64,000 nucleotides of DNA from Nostoc linckia NIES-25 (GCF_002368035.1 NZ_AP018223.1:970449-1034448), one strand, 5' to 3'; positions 17,469 through 26,454 are shown, counted from the stretch's first letter. Notes: generated by a model not told the origin, from the sequence alone. Numbers and translations are program-made.

Positions 17469-17666
17469 ATGAACCCTTTCTTTAATGGTGTAGTTCGTGG
17501 TCTTGCTGGTCAAGCTGGTCGAGTTGTTGCTGGTGTAATTGTTACAGGTGTTCTAGGGGCATTTGGTATCGATAACGAGCAAGATTTACAGGCAGATTCT
17601 CAAGATAATTCTCAAGATAATTCTCAAGATAATTCTGACTCTATAAATGATGAGACAGACGTTTAA
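17469..17666 (+). CDS. Small Gly/Val-rich protein with SQDN repeats, 65 aa
   Basis: It starts with MNPFFNGVVRGLAGQAGRVV, continues with a hydrophobic Gly-zipper-like helix (VVAGVIVTGVLGAFGI, residues 19-34) and ends in an acidic tail. The tail contains three exact copies of SQDN, encoded by a 12-base tctcaagataat tandem repeat. An AAGG ribosome-binding site lies before the ATG. It may be a small membrane-associated peptide. The helix resembles pore-forming or holin-like peptides in composition only. It is divergent from the four-TM protein, and both could share the control region at 17,195-17,468. Confidence 0.55.
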   Translation: MNPFFNGVVRGLAGQAGRVVAGVIVTGVLGAFGIDNEQDLQADSQDNSQDNSQDNSDSINDETDV

Positions 17667-17793
17667 AATAATTACTAATTAATAATTTGTAATTCGTAAT
17701 TTTTTTCCTTGAGATAGAAATTTCCAACCGATTTAAGAGCAATAAATTTACAGTTTATTGGTGGACATTAACCCAAAAATTACGAATTTCCTC

Positions 17794-18160
17794 AGAGGAT
17801 GTCTGAGAAGTATTAAATATTTCGCTCGATCCCCCCTTTTTTAAGGCTGCGGTGTATATAGGAGTCCGATTTGATTTCTGAAAAAACCTCAGTATCTGTA
17901 GGGTGTGTTATGGCGTAGCCTAACGCACCTAAATCATTAATCGGTGCGTTACGCCAAAGGCTAACGCACCCTACGTATATTTCAAAAATCAAATATGAGT
18001 CCTATACACAAGTCTTCTAGAGTTGCGCCGCAGCCTTTTGATCCCCCCAACCCCCCTTAAAAAGGGGGGCAAAAATATCTCAAAGTCCCCCTTTTTAAGG
18101 GGGATTTAGGGGGATCTACAAGTATTGAATACAACACCAAAAAGTTTTCAAACATCCTCT
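17794..18160. mobile_element. Composite of three nested inverted-repeat elements
   Basis: The outermost arms are AGAGGATGTCTGAGAAG (17,794) and TTTTCAAACATCCTCT (ending 18,160). The next layer is AAGGCTGCGGTGTATA (17,843) with CCGCAGCCTT (ending 18,037). Inside that are GAGTCCGATTTGATTTCTG (17,862) and AATCAAATATGAGTCC (ending 18,002). The core (17,898-17,974) is a GTAGGGTGTGTTATGGC palindrome. The 17,667-18,420 gap holds no protein gene. A second copy of the middle layer with a different core lies at 39.3 kb. Confidence 0.75.
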
Positions 18161-18356
18161 CAGAGGATGTGTAAAGAAGGCAGAAGGGAAGAATTTCAAC
18201 GAGGCTTTAACCCCACTCTATTCTTAGTCACCAAATCGGAGATTATGGTGGGGGACTCAGACCCTTGCTTTATTGCGATCGCTATCTCGGATCGTGCATC
18301 AGACAGAAGGTAAACCTTCTGCATAGCTGCCCTCTGCCTTCTTTGCATATTTTCCA

Positions 18357-18381
18357 AGAGACGTTGCAATGCAACGTCTCT
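18357..18381. repeat. AGAGACGTTGCA palindrome, copy 2
   Basis: Identical in both 12-base arms to the palindrome at 8701. It lies 40 bases beyond the thrC stop codon, on the side where a thrC terminator would be expected. Confidence 0.8.
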
Positions 18382-18420
18382 ACATCTGTTGGAATAGCTT
18401 AGGGAAAAATCTTTAAAAAG

Positions 18421-19512
18421 CTAAAATCCCATTGCTTCGGCTACTGCTTTGAGTTCTGCTGGTATACCTTGTTTAAATTGGCTCTGATTGTGTTTAATGG
18501 CTGTATCTGGGTCTTTTAAACCGTTGCCTGTGAGAACGCAAACCACTGTCGCCCCGGTGGGAATTTGGTCTTTTACTTGTAATAAGCCAGCTACAGAAGC
18601 GGCGCTAGCAGGTTCGCAGAAGATACCTTCCGATCCTGCCAAAAGTCGATAAGCGTCCAAAATCTCGGCGTCGGTAACGGCGTGGAATTTTCCCTGACTG
18701 GCAGATTGGGCGGCGATCGCCAATTCCCAACTAGCAGGGTTACCAATGCGAATTGCTGTGGCTATGGTTTCGGGATTCGCCACTGGCTGACCGTGTACTA
18801 AAGGTGCTGCACCTGCGGCTTGGAATCCCATCATCTTCGGTAGGCGATCGCACTTTCCGGCTTGATGATATTGACAAAATCCCATCCAATATGCTGTGAT
18901 ATTTCCCGCATTACCTACGGGGATACATAGCCAGTCTGGGGCATCACCCAACACATCGACGATTTCAAAAGCTCCTGTTTTTTGTCCTTCTAGGCGGTAG
19001 GGATTGACCGAATTCACCAAAGTGATGGGATAGTTTTCGGCCATCTCGCGGACAATTTCTAAAGCTTGGTCAAAATTACCTTTTATTGCCAATACTTCTG
19101 CCCCATAAACTAAAGCTTGGGCTAACTTACCTAATGCCACATAGCCGTCGGGAATCAGCACAAAAGCATTCATCCCGCCACGTCTAGCATAAGCGGCGGC
19201 CGCGGCTGAGGTATTACCGGTGCTGGCACAAATGACTGCTTTTGCCCCTGCTTCCTTCGCTTTGGTAATTGCCATAGTCATCCCTCGGTCTTTGAAGCTA
19301 CCGGTGGGATTGAGACCATCGTATTTGACAAACACACGTACTTGTCTGCCAATGCGTTGTGCGATCGCCGGCACTGGTATTAGGGGTGTGTTTCCCTCTA
19401 ACAGAGTCACAACCGGCGTTGTTTCGCTGACAGGCAAATATTCGCGATAGGCTTCTATCAGTCCGGGCCAAGGTTGGCGATAAGATTTAGCAGCAGACAA
19501 GCTCAAAGTCAC
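18421..19512 (-). CDS. thrC: Threonine synthase
   Basis: This 363-aa PLP enzyme of the short threonine synthase class converts O-phosphohomoserine to threonine. The PLP lysine lies in NPTGSFKDRGM (about 69-79). The phosphate-binding loop appears as STGNTSAAAAAYARRGG and a second cofactor region as IPVGNAGNITAYWMGF. It ends with VVCVLTGNGLKDPDTA, the usual C-terminal motif. Length is normal and no domain is missing. It is transcribed alone from an upstream region of STRRs. Confidence 0.95.
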   Translation of the reverse strand: MTLSLSAAKSYRQPWPGLIEAYREYLPVSETTPVVTLLEGNTPLIPVPAIAQRIGRQVRVFVKYDGLNPTGSFKDRGMTMAITKAKEAGAKAVICASTGNTSAAAAAYARRGGMNAFVLIPDGYVALGKLAQALVYGAEVLAIKGNFDQALEIVREMAENYPITLVNSVNPYRLEGQKTGAFEIVDVLGDAPDWLCIPVGNAGNITAYWMGFCQYHQAGKCDRLPKMMGFQAAGAAPLVHGQPVANPETIATAIRIGNPASWELAIAAQSASQGKFHAVTDAEILDAYRLLAGSEGIFCEPASAASVAGLLQVKDQIPTGATVVCVLTGNGLKDPDTAIKHNQSQFKQGIPAELKAVAEAMGF

Positions 19513-19530
19513 GGGATTAGTTTCTTAATT

Positions 19531-19568
19531 AGGGATTGGGGACTGGGGACTGGGGACTGGGGATTGGA
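19531..19568. repeat. STRR cluster (GGGGACT units)
   Basis: Tandem 7-base ggggact/ggggatt units just upstream of thrC. A second cluster of four tcattag units lies at 19,700-19,728. The rest of the 19,513-19,914 gap shows no gene. Confidence 0.8.
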
Positions 19569-19914
19569 ATTGGTTATTCCACCAATACCCAGTCCCTGAA
19601 TTCCAAGAGAATATTATTCAGAATATTATTTTTTGTGCTGCAAGGCGTCTGACTTGGGATTTTTATTTTATTGAGAATGTCACTTTATCATAACTAGTGG
19701 GTCATTAGTCATTAGTCATTAGTCATTTTGTCTGTGCTACCCTACCGTCATGCCCCATCTGGAACAGAGCAACTACGATCGGCGTCTCTTATGATCGAAC
19801 CCCAAACCTATTAAACTAAATGATGAAAAATACACAATAATTTAACAAACCTTAAAATAGGCTTATTATAATATTGCTAATGGTGTGAGTTTAACAAAGC
19901 GGATTTAATTAAAG

Positions 19915-20106
19915 ATGCCTACTTGTTTATCCAGTGTTTCCGATCGCGAGTCCCAAGCTAGCTTGGTTACCAAACTAACCAAGGCTTATTATCAAGACGA
20001 TCAGCAAGCAAAATTTATGCACTTACAAGCAGAGGTAGACTCCCTGTTGCAGCAGTTGGAAAACCTCAAGCACCAACGCCTAGCTGCTAGTAGCCAAAAA
20101 GAATAA
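19915..20106 (+). CDS. Small conserved-type coiled-coil protein, 63 aa
   Basis: The protein is helical, with KAYYQDDQQAKFMHLQAEVD and LLQQLENLKHQR, and is predicted to form a short coiled coil; the tail is polar. The ATG is well placed and the residue composition looks coding rather than random. It resembles short hypothetical proteins kept in many cyanobacteria, but I cannot name it. It converges on the 789-aa gene, with 61 bases between the stops. Confidence 0.6.
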   Translation: MPTCLSSVSDRESQASLVTKLTKAYYQDDQQAKFMHLQAEVDSLLQQLENLKHQRLAASSQKE

Positions 20107-20167
20107 CTCAGTTTTTTAGATAGCGATCGCCAGCACCTCTGTAGACTAAATTTTTGGTAAGTGCGTG

Positions 20168-22537
20168 CTATTCAAAGCGCTGATTTTTCTCTGACCACCG
20201 CTTGAGGCTGTATTTTTCAGCGTTTTCTACTAATAAAGCTAAAGATTGCACGCCTGGAAGCTTGGCGATCGCAGATAATTTTTGAAAAGAATTTTGTTGA
20301 AAATCTGTATAAATAACTTCATCGCTGTCAGACAAAATGATAGTACGGTCAGGAGATTGATTTGCGTTTTCTTCGCCAGTTCCAGATTGAGGTTGATTCA
20401 AAGATGCGATCGTCGTTCCTGAAATGGTCAGTATTATTTCCGGCTGACCATTATTTGTTAAATCAATAGTCTGAACAGGCCAATCACCTAACTTGTCTTG
20501 CATCTGTTCAAAGCTAGGAATATCACCAGGCGGAACTTCCCCAGACTTTTGTAAAGATTCCCACACACTCGATATTATCACCTTGACTGCTGATGAATTT
20601 TGTGCGTGCAGTTCTCGCAGAGTAATCGGAAATGGTTGTACCCATTCCAGTGCTGCATTGGTCAGGGCTAAGGGTTTCGGTTGGAGAAGATTGTTTTGAT
20701 TTTCTGGAATTTTTGGCGCAGCAACTAGTAAGCGCAAAACTTTATTTCGTAGTTGCACCGCTTTGATAGTAGCGATGGTAATTTGTTGTTCTCCGTTTGG
20801 TAGCCACACCACTATCTGCATTTGCGGGTCAGAATTAATTCCCAAGGTTTTCCAGAAAAATCCTGCGGGGGAAGTTTTAGGTGGGTTCAAATTCTCAAAA
20901 GGAAAATTTAGCCAGCGTTTCCCATCGGAAAATGCACTAACCTCCACCTGATACCAAACTTGGTTATCTGTAAGTTTCAAGTCTGCTGTGGAATTTGGTT
21001 GTAGCCACTCGCTGCTAGTAACTTCAGCGATTCGTTGCACTGTACCAACAATTTGACTGGGGTGTGATATCTGCGATTTTGCAACCTCACCATCGAGTTT
21101 TGCTAACAGACCTTGAATGTAAGCAAGACGATCTTTGGTGATTTGTGGTTGTGTCTCCAACCAAGAATTAGCAGCTTCTCGCCCTCGTTGGACAGTTAAA
21201 ATCAAAGCGAACCAAGCTTGCACTTCTTGTCTATTTGGGTTGACTCGCAACGCTGCTACTGTGCGATTCCACAAACGTTTTTCATCGCCTTTGAGTAGAG
21301 TAGCAATCTCTTGGACGTTATGTGACGATTCAAACACCTGCAAAGCTTTTTCCCAGCGTCCATCAATTAAATCTGCCAGTACTTGTTCGCTAGGACTTGC
21401 CCAACTTTTCTCAGCTTGGGATTTAGTCACTTGGGAGTGCAAGCGAATTAAATCCATTTGGGCTTGCGCCCCCTCTGGTAATCCTTTACGCTGTTTTTTG
21501 ATAAATTTCAACCATTCAAAAGCTGGCGTCCAAAGTCCGGTACGGGCAATTGATAAGGCATTTTGGTATCCAGAATCCTTAAGGATTGGTGATTTAAGGT
21601 TAATTGCCTCTAATTGAATTGGTTTGAGGAATAACTTTAAAGGCTTGACTTGGTAAACCTCTAAGCGCGGTTCTAAACCTAGAGTTTCATCGATAACTAA
21701 CTCTTTTGTCGCATCACCAGTTACTTGTTGCCATTTCGGCAATTGACCAGTGGGACTTGTCCAAGACAACATTTGTTGTAAATTACTGCGTTCTGGATTG
21801 TAGTATACGATGTGACCGTAAGCCAAAGCACTATTACCCTGTTGGCGTTCGCCCCGTAAATTAAACCAAACCCCTGCTGATGGTGTTTGACCTTCAAAGC
21901 GTTGTACCTTAGTTAAAGGTAGGGGAACACTGATATCTTGGGGTTCTAATGTTGCATCAGCCAAGGAAGAAATCACAAAGGATTCTTCCGGCCCAGTTAT
22001 TGGTAATTGACTTTCTAAATAGTAGTAATTTTCCGGCTCAGACTTAAACTCTAACTCTTGCGATCGCTGATAAACTCTAATTTCAACAAGTTTTTGACAA
22101 TCAGATTCACAATTAGCACGTTGCTGAAAAACTGGCATGAAAAATGAGTTTTTCGTATCTTGATACAAAGGTAGAAGTTCGCCCGCTATTAGGTTTTTTT
22201 GAGTTAAATCGAGTTCAATTTTTTTAAAAGTTTGCGGGCGCTCGTATTTACCCAGAGGAATTTGTAACCACGCAGGTAAAATTTTATTCACCCAGCTTAC
22301 TTGGTCTGGATTCAATATGAACAGAAAACTAATCCAGGCAAAAGTAATAATTAAACCAGCGCTACTCAATAAAATTGCGATCGCTAGCGTGGATGACAAC
22401 CAACTTCCTGGTTTTGGTTTTTGAAGCGGTTTTTGAAGCGTTTTTTTAACTACACGTTTCCTCACACCAGCACGAGGTTGATTTTGTTTATTTTCTTTAG
22501 AAGTTTTTGGCGTCAACTTGCGCGAGCGTTTTGCCAT
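20168..22537 (-). CDS. Large membrane-anchored protein of unknown function, 789 aa
   Basis: It starts with a very basic cytoplasmic tail (residues 1-45, rich in Lys/Arg with KPLQKPKPGSWLSS), followed by one transmembrane helix at about 48-75 (LAIAILLSSAGLIITFAWISFLFIL). The remaining 700 residues are soluble and predicted to be outside the cytoplasm. They contain a Cys pair (CESDCQK, near 138) and a region of TPR-like helices around 330-500 (TGLWTPAFEWLKFIKKQRKG, WALILTVQRGREAANSWLE). A beta-rich end includes an FG-GAP-like phrase (TNNGQPEIILTISG). I do not recognise a catalytic domain. It is transcribed alone and divergent from the SLH porin. Confidence 0.75.
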   Translation of the reverse strand: MAKRSRKLTPKTSKENKQNQPRAGVRKRVVKKTLQKPLQKPKPGSWLSSTLAIAILLSSAGLIITFAWISFLFILNPDQVSWVNKILPAWLQIPLGKYERPQTFKKIELDLTQKNLIAGELLPLYQDTKNSFFMPVFQQRANCESDCQKLVEIRVYQRSQELEFKSEPENYYYLESQLPITGPEESFVISSLADATLEPQDISVPLPLTKVQRFEGQTPSAGVWFNLRGERQQGNSALAYGHIVYYNPERSNLQQMLSWTSPTGQLPKWQQVTGDATKELVIDETLGLEPRLEVYQVKPLKLFLKPIQLEAINLKSPILKDSGYQNALSIARTGLWTPAFEWLKFIKKQRKGLPEGAQAQMDLIRLHSQVTKSQAEKSWASPSEQVLADLIDGRWEKALQVFESSHNVQEIATLLKGDEKRLWNRTVAALRVNPNRQEVQAWFALILTVQRGREAANSWLETQPQITKDRLAYIQGLLAKLDGEVAKSQISHPSQIVGTVQRIAEVTSSEWLQPNSTADLKLTDNQVWYQVEVSAFSDGKRWLNFPFENLNPPKTSPAGFFWKTLGINSDPQMQIVVWLPNGEQQITIATIKAVQLRNKVLRLLVAAPKIPENQNNLLQPKPLALTNAALEWVQPFPITLRELHAQNSSAVKVIISSVWESLQKSGEVPPGDIPSFEQMQDKLGDWPVQTIDLTNNGQPEIILTISGTTIASLNQPQSGTGEENANQSPDRTIILSDSDEVIYTDFQQNSFQKLSAIAKLPGVQSLALLVENAEKYSLKRWSEKNQRFE

Positions 22538-22539
22538 CG

Positions 22540-22627
22540 GTGGGGATTGGGGAATGGGGATTGGGGATTGGGGATTATGTATTGGGAAGACATTTTCCCA
22601 GTCCCTAGTCCCCAGTCCCTATTTCCT
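22540..22627. repeat. STRR cluster (GGGGATT / CAGTCCC units)
   Basis: Tandem ggggatt units on the left are mirrored by cagtccctagtccccagtcc on the right, so the cluster can fold on itself. It lies between two divergent genes. Confidence 0.75.
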
Positions 22628-22745
22628 AATAGTTATACTCGCCCTTTGTGAAGTTGCCCAGAAGGATTATGTCTAATTTTCTACAAAATACGTAAATTTA
22701 CTCATGTGAGCATCAAACAATCGCGAATACACTCTTCACTTAAGT

Positions 22746-24461
22746 ATGCGAGTAGAGTATAAAAAATTGAAAGGTAGACTTATTAGCCGCAGCAATAGCA
22801 AAATCTGGATGCTCGCATGGTTACTCGTTGCGGGAGTCAACACAGTTGTAGAAAAAGCGATCGCTATTCCCACGGAGACAGAAACTACTCAGAATTCAGG
22901 AGTTAAGAGCGATATTATAGGAGCATCCTCGCCAGCAGATTCGATGGCGCAAGTGACATCGGTTTCCCAACTCAACGATGTACAACCGAGTGATTGGGCT
23001 TTCGCTGCATTGCAGTCTTTGGTGGAACGCTATGGTTGCATAGCGGGTTATCCTGATAGCAACTATCGCGGGAATCGCGCCTTAACTAGGTACGAATTTG
23101 CTGCTGGTGTAAATGCTTGTTTAGATAGAATCAATGAATTAATTGCTACGGCTACAAATGATTTGGTCAGCCGCGAAGATTTAACAATATTACAAAAATT
23201 GCAGGAAGAATTTGCAGATGAATTAGCGACTTTACAAGGACGTGTCGATAATTTAGAAGCTAGAACTGCCGAAATTGAAGCCAACCAATTCTCAACAACA
23301 ACTAAACTTAGTGGATTACTAATAGTTGGAGTTCAAGGACGGACTAAAAATCGTGGCGATGTTAATCCTAGAGATGGACAAAAAGACACAGATGATGGTG
23401 GAACAAACATTAATGTTATTTCCTTGGCGCAGTTATATTTAACTAGCCAAATCACTCCCCGTAGTTATTTGTTCACAGGTTTGTTAGCTGGTCGAGGTGG
23501 TACTACACCAAGATTTACTAATAGCGTTTCTCGGAATGATGTTTTACTTGGCTACGAATTTCCTACAGATAGTTTGATTGTCAGCGACCTCAATCTTCAT
23601 TGGTTGGTGACAGATAAATTAGCAGTCATGGTAGGAACAGAAGGCGTAAGTATACCAGCTGCTTTTCGAGGGCCAAATAGAGTAGAAAGCGCTGCAACAG
23701 GGCCGCTGTCTTATTTTGCCCAAAGAAACCCAATTTTAAATACGGGATACGGCCACGGTGGTATTGCTATTGATTGGCAATTTGCTAAACGTGCTAGTTT
23801 GCAGGCAATCTATACTAGTTATCAACCAGGAAATCCCGGCGAACGTAGCGGTTTATTTGATGGAAACACCACTACGGGCGTTCAATTATTGCTGACACCA
23901 ACTGATAGTTTAGATTTAAGTTTGTATTACGTTAATAATTATTCCTCTGATGGTTGTTTACTAACTTTTGTTGGCGATGAATGCTTAACTGCGGTTAATA
24001 GCACTACCGGAAGAGCGGCACCACTACAAACCAATGCTGTGGGTGCGACTGTAACTTGGCAAATTTCCAAGAGTTTTAGTGCAGGTGCATGGGGTGGTTA
24101 TACTAAATCTTATATTCCAGGGCAACCGGGAAATGTTGAAACAACAAATTATATGGTATTTTTAAATTTCCCTGATTTATTTGCCAGGGGGAATTTGGGC
24201 GGAATTTATGTCGGACAGCCTCCGAAAATTACTAGTAGTAATCTACCTGTAGGGAATAATGTCCCCGATTTTATCAACACCGGTTTGGGACGCGCTGGAG
24301 GACAACCAGGGACGACGACTCAAATTGAAGCATTTTATCGTTTTCAGCTAAACGATAACATTAGCATTACACCAGGCATTATTCATATTTTGCAACCGGG
24401 TCATACACCAGATAGCGACTCAGTTACTATCGGCATTCTGCGGAGTACTTTTACTTTTTAG
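22746..24461 (+). CDS. SLH-domain OprB-type porin (cyanobacterial iron-uptake/carbohydrate porin family)
   Basis: This 571-aa outer-membrane protein has an N-terminal signal region (SKIWMLAWLLVAGVN, ending near residue 40). An SLH domain follows at about 75-135 (DVQPSDWAFAALQSLVERYG and NRALTRYEFAAGVNACLD), anchoring it to the peptidoglycan. Next comes a coiled coil at about 145-185 (LTILQKLQEEFADELATLQG). The rest is a beta-barrel of alternating hydrophobic strands (about 190-571) of the OprB family, ending in the strand VTIGILRSTFTF with terminal Phe. This is the most abundant outer-membrane protein family of cyanobacteria. Members pass inorganic ions such as iron, or small solutes; specificity is unclear here. 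Confidence 0.9.
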   Translation: MRVEYKKLKGRLISRSNSKIWMLAWLLVAGVNTVVEKAIAIPTETETTQNSGVKSDIIGASSPADSMAQVTSVSQLNDVQPSDWAFAALQSLVERYGCIAGYPDSNYRGNRALTRYEFAAGVNACLDRINELIATATNDLVSREDLTILQKLQEEFADELATLQGRVDNLEARTAEIEANQFSTTTKLSGLLIVGVQGRTKNRGDVNPRDGQKDTDDGGTNINVISLAQLYLTSQITPRSYLFTGLLAGRGGTTPRFTNSVSRNDVLLGYEFPTDSLIVSDLNLHWLVTDKLAVMVGTEGVSIPAAFRGPNRVESAATGPLSYFAQRNPILNTGYGHGGIAIDWQFAKRASLQAIYTSYQPGNPGERSGLFDGNTTTGVQLLLTPTDSLDLSLYYVNNYSSDGCLLTFVGDECLTAVNSTTGRAAPLQTNAVGATVTWQISKSFSAGAWGGYTKSYIPGQPGNVETTNYMVFLNFPDLFARGNLGGIYVGQPPKITSSNLPVGNNVPDFINTGLGRAGGQPGTTTQIEAFYRFQLNDNISITPGIIHILQPGHTPDSDSVTIGILRSTFTF

Positions 24462-24554
24462 TGTCGTCGGGAATCCAGAATCCAGAATTCTGCTGTATCT
24501 TTACCAATGCCCGATGCCCAATGCCCTATGCCCTATTTTCAAGAGATATAAAAA

Positions 24555-24577
24555 AGGTTTGGTGGTGAGCCAAACCT
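24555..24577 (-). terminator. Hairpin with minus-strand T-run
   Basis: AGGTTTGG (24,555-24,562) pairs with CCAAACCT (24,570-24,577). Read on the minus strand, it is followed by TTTTTTATAT. The plus strand after it lacks a T-run, so it is not an ideal porin terminator by itself. Confidence 0.65.
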
Positions 24578-24720
24578 CAATATAAATCCAGTGCATAACA
24601 ACATCCCGAATTAATTTACTCATAATTATATTTATTGAGCATCTTCCTATAGGGAGTATTCAAATACCCTCAAACCTGATAAGACCCTTTTCTAGTATCA
24701 CTGAATACTTGGAAGAGAAA

Positions 24721-24758
24721 ATTGTTCTGCCATCCCAGGAAGCATATAGCAGAACAAT
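24721..24758 (-). terminator. Ten-bp hairpin, probable minus-strand terminator
   Basis: ATTGTTCTGC (24,721-24,730) pairs perfectly with GCAGAACAAT (24,749-24,758) around an 18-nt loop. The minus strand continues with TTTTCTCTT. Confidence 0.5.
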
Positions 24759-25185
24759 TTAGATACTAATCAAATTTTTTAAAAGCCTTCGATAGCCTAT
24801 AGAACACTTTCATAACTATCTAAATCATCCTTAAGAAAGGGGACTTTCAGAGCCATACCCTTCTCTTTTTAAGGGAAGTTATAGGGGATCTCCATACAAC
24901 ATAATACTTTACAAATATCTACTCAAGAGCGCTTGTGAGAATTAGGAGCCAAAATAAAAGACGAAATGAGTTATCCCGCCTCAATAGCTTGAAAAAGGCA
25001 GCACGCCTTGGTGTCTAGAAAAAACAGCACAAATAAAACTCAATAGGTTGAAAAGCTAGGAAATAATATCAGTTTAAAAAATTGTAAGTTACTAAATTCT
25101 TAGCAGTTGAATTATAGTTATTCAAATTAATCTATCATATATAAATTTTAATGTAATGCCAAAATGCCAAATAATTATGAATAAA

Positions 25186-25210
25186 AAGCACGGGTTTTAG
25201 ACCGTGCTTT
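25186..25210 (-). terminator. Rho-independent terminator, stronger on minus strand
   Basis: AAAGCACGG (25,186-25,194) pairs with CCGTGCTTT (25,202-25,210). The minus strand gives CTTTTTATT; the plus strand gives CTTTGTATAA. Confidence 0.65.
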
Positions 25211-25499
25211 GTATAATAAGTAAAAACATCTTGGTAATTTCTACAATATATCAAAATACCAAAATCGCAAACTGCCAAATTGCCAAATATCTGTCAATCA
25301 TGGACGAATATTAATTTATATATATCCAGAAATTTTTAGATGTTATAAAATTGACGATCGATACAAATTACTAGCTACTTAAAAAAGTTATAGTAATCCG
25401 CTTTGATGAATTCATCGACGATCGCAAAATAGAAGATTAGCCCGCCAATTAGAGAACGGTATATATCAAGCTAGTTGCTACTTTTTATTTTAATATGGT

Positions 25500-25893
25500 T
25501 AGGACTTACGCACTCTACAAATTAATCATCGTAGGTATTCACGAAAATAGGTCGTTTTAGCCTTTCATAGACGTTTCTTGATAATATGTAAACCCGCACT
25601 GTAGGGGCACAGCAATGCTCATACGTGTCAACTTAACGTGAAACCCTGATAGAAAGGTGATGAGCGAGTTCTACTCATTTACCATCAAGATCCGCGTTAC
25701 CCCACCCCGGTTTTGCTGGCGCAAAATCTCCCCTCCCCTTGCTAAGGGGAGGGGTTGGGGGTGGGGTAAAATGCCTGTGGGATAAGCGTTTGAGCTTAAG
25801 TTGACACGTATGAGCATTGCTGTACCCCTACGACAGATGTGGTTTTTTCAAACGCTGCATATTTTGTATCTACCGTCAATGCGTAAATCTTAA
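25500..25893. mobile_element. MITE-like element of about 390 bp, no ORF
   Basis: The outer ends AGGACTTACGCA (25,500) and TGCGTAAATCTT (ending about 25,893) are imperfect inverted repeats. Inner arms at 25,611 and ending 25,831 match over more than 30 bases with one mismatch (GTAGGGG..ACAGCAATGCTC and its complement). The centre carries a CCCCTCCCCTT...AAGGGGAGGGG hairpin. The inner arms are the same family as the element at 1588-1968. Confidence 0.75.
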
Positions 25894-25931
25894 TGGTTTA
25901 ATTTATTATCGATAGCTTACTGAATAACGTT

Positions 25932-26296
25932 AAAAAGCTCCAAGTGTCGGTTAGAACCATTACTTGGAGCAACAGATTTGAATCACCGTACCTTTCGGTA
26001 GGGGTAAGTTAATACCGTCTAACTTTTCACGGCATATGAAAAAAGGCGTAAGGATTTAGGAAAAACACACACTTATTCAGCTTTCATTTTGGAATTTCAC
26101 AAATTCCTTCCAGCTTTGTCACACCCTTACTCTTTCTCAAATAGAGTTTCCAGACCCCGTGAAAAGTCAGGTTGAGTAAGATTAACGGTATTAGAGCGTG
26201 CTGTTAGAACTTTTCCAGGCACTATTTCTAGTGCTGTTTTAGCTTGTAGGATTGGTACAAGCTATGATGGAGAAGTTTTTGACAGCCTCACCTGCT
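25932..26296 (-). ncRNA. Structured non-coding RNA of unknown class, about 365 nt
   Basis: A minus-strand transcript is predicted from a TATAAA -10-like box (26,303-26,308) to a terminator at 25,937-25,970. Many helices can be checked by eye. 26,200-26,204 pairs with 26,282-26,286 and continues as 26,208-26,216 with 26,269-26,277; this encloses two hairpins (26,219-26,234, GAAA loop; 26,241-26,263). Two nested long-range helices are 26,010-26,018 with 26,185-26,193 (9 bp) and 26,022-26,032 with 26,157-26,167 (11 bp). A crossing helix 26,126-26,132 with 26,174-26,180 would make a pseudoknot. Further hairpins are at 26,091-26,107 and 25,989-26,000 (GAAA loop). It lacks the tmRNA CCA/Ala ends and the RNase P core. 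The class is unidentified. Confidence 0.7.
25937..25970 (-). terminator. Terminator of the structured RNA
   Basis: On the minus strand, GCTCCAAGT pairs with ACTTGGAGC (9 bp, 16-nt loop) and is followed by TTTTT. Confidence 0.85.
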
Positions 26297-26454
26297 ACCG
26301 AATTTTATAATCTTAGCCTAAGTTTTTGCGATCGCTGAAAATTAGAAATTCTCAACTTACACAAAATCAACGAGCTAAGATTATTAAAAATATATCTTAC
26401 TTTTCTAAGAAAACTTACTTATCCACGCAGAACATCTGCAAAAAAGCGATCGCT

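Larger units (their letters stand above)
24462..25499. other. Long intergenic region with minus-strand hairpins
   Basis: I see no convincing protein gene. The first 70 bases are STRR units (atgccca/atgccct). Three strong hairpins follow, listed separately, each with its better T-run on the minus strand. The GC content is low and the sequence between the hairpins does not resemble a named RNA. Confidence 0.5.

Noticed and set aside
17271..17513. An 80-codon minus-strand frame
   Set aside because: Overlaps the better-supported Gly-rich gene, has irregular composition and no ribosome-binding site.
18125..18313. A 62-codon plus-strand frame upstream of the thrC end
   Set aside because: Starts inside the composite repeat, and composition is not protein-like.
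25932..26296. tmRNA or RNase P RNA for the structured RNA
   Set aside because: No CCA-ending tRNA-like acceptor, no GGGGC-type start and no tag peptide frame for tmRNA; the conserved GAGGAAAGTCC and ACAGAAA elements of RNase P are missing.
26326..26454. A 43-residue N-terminal extension of RecQ
   Set aside because: Starts from TTG, is not RecQ-like, and overlaps the probable promoter region of the divergent RNA. The ATG at 26,455 gives the normal RecQ start.
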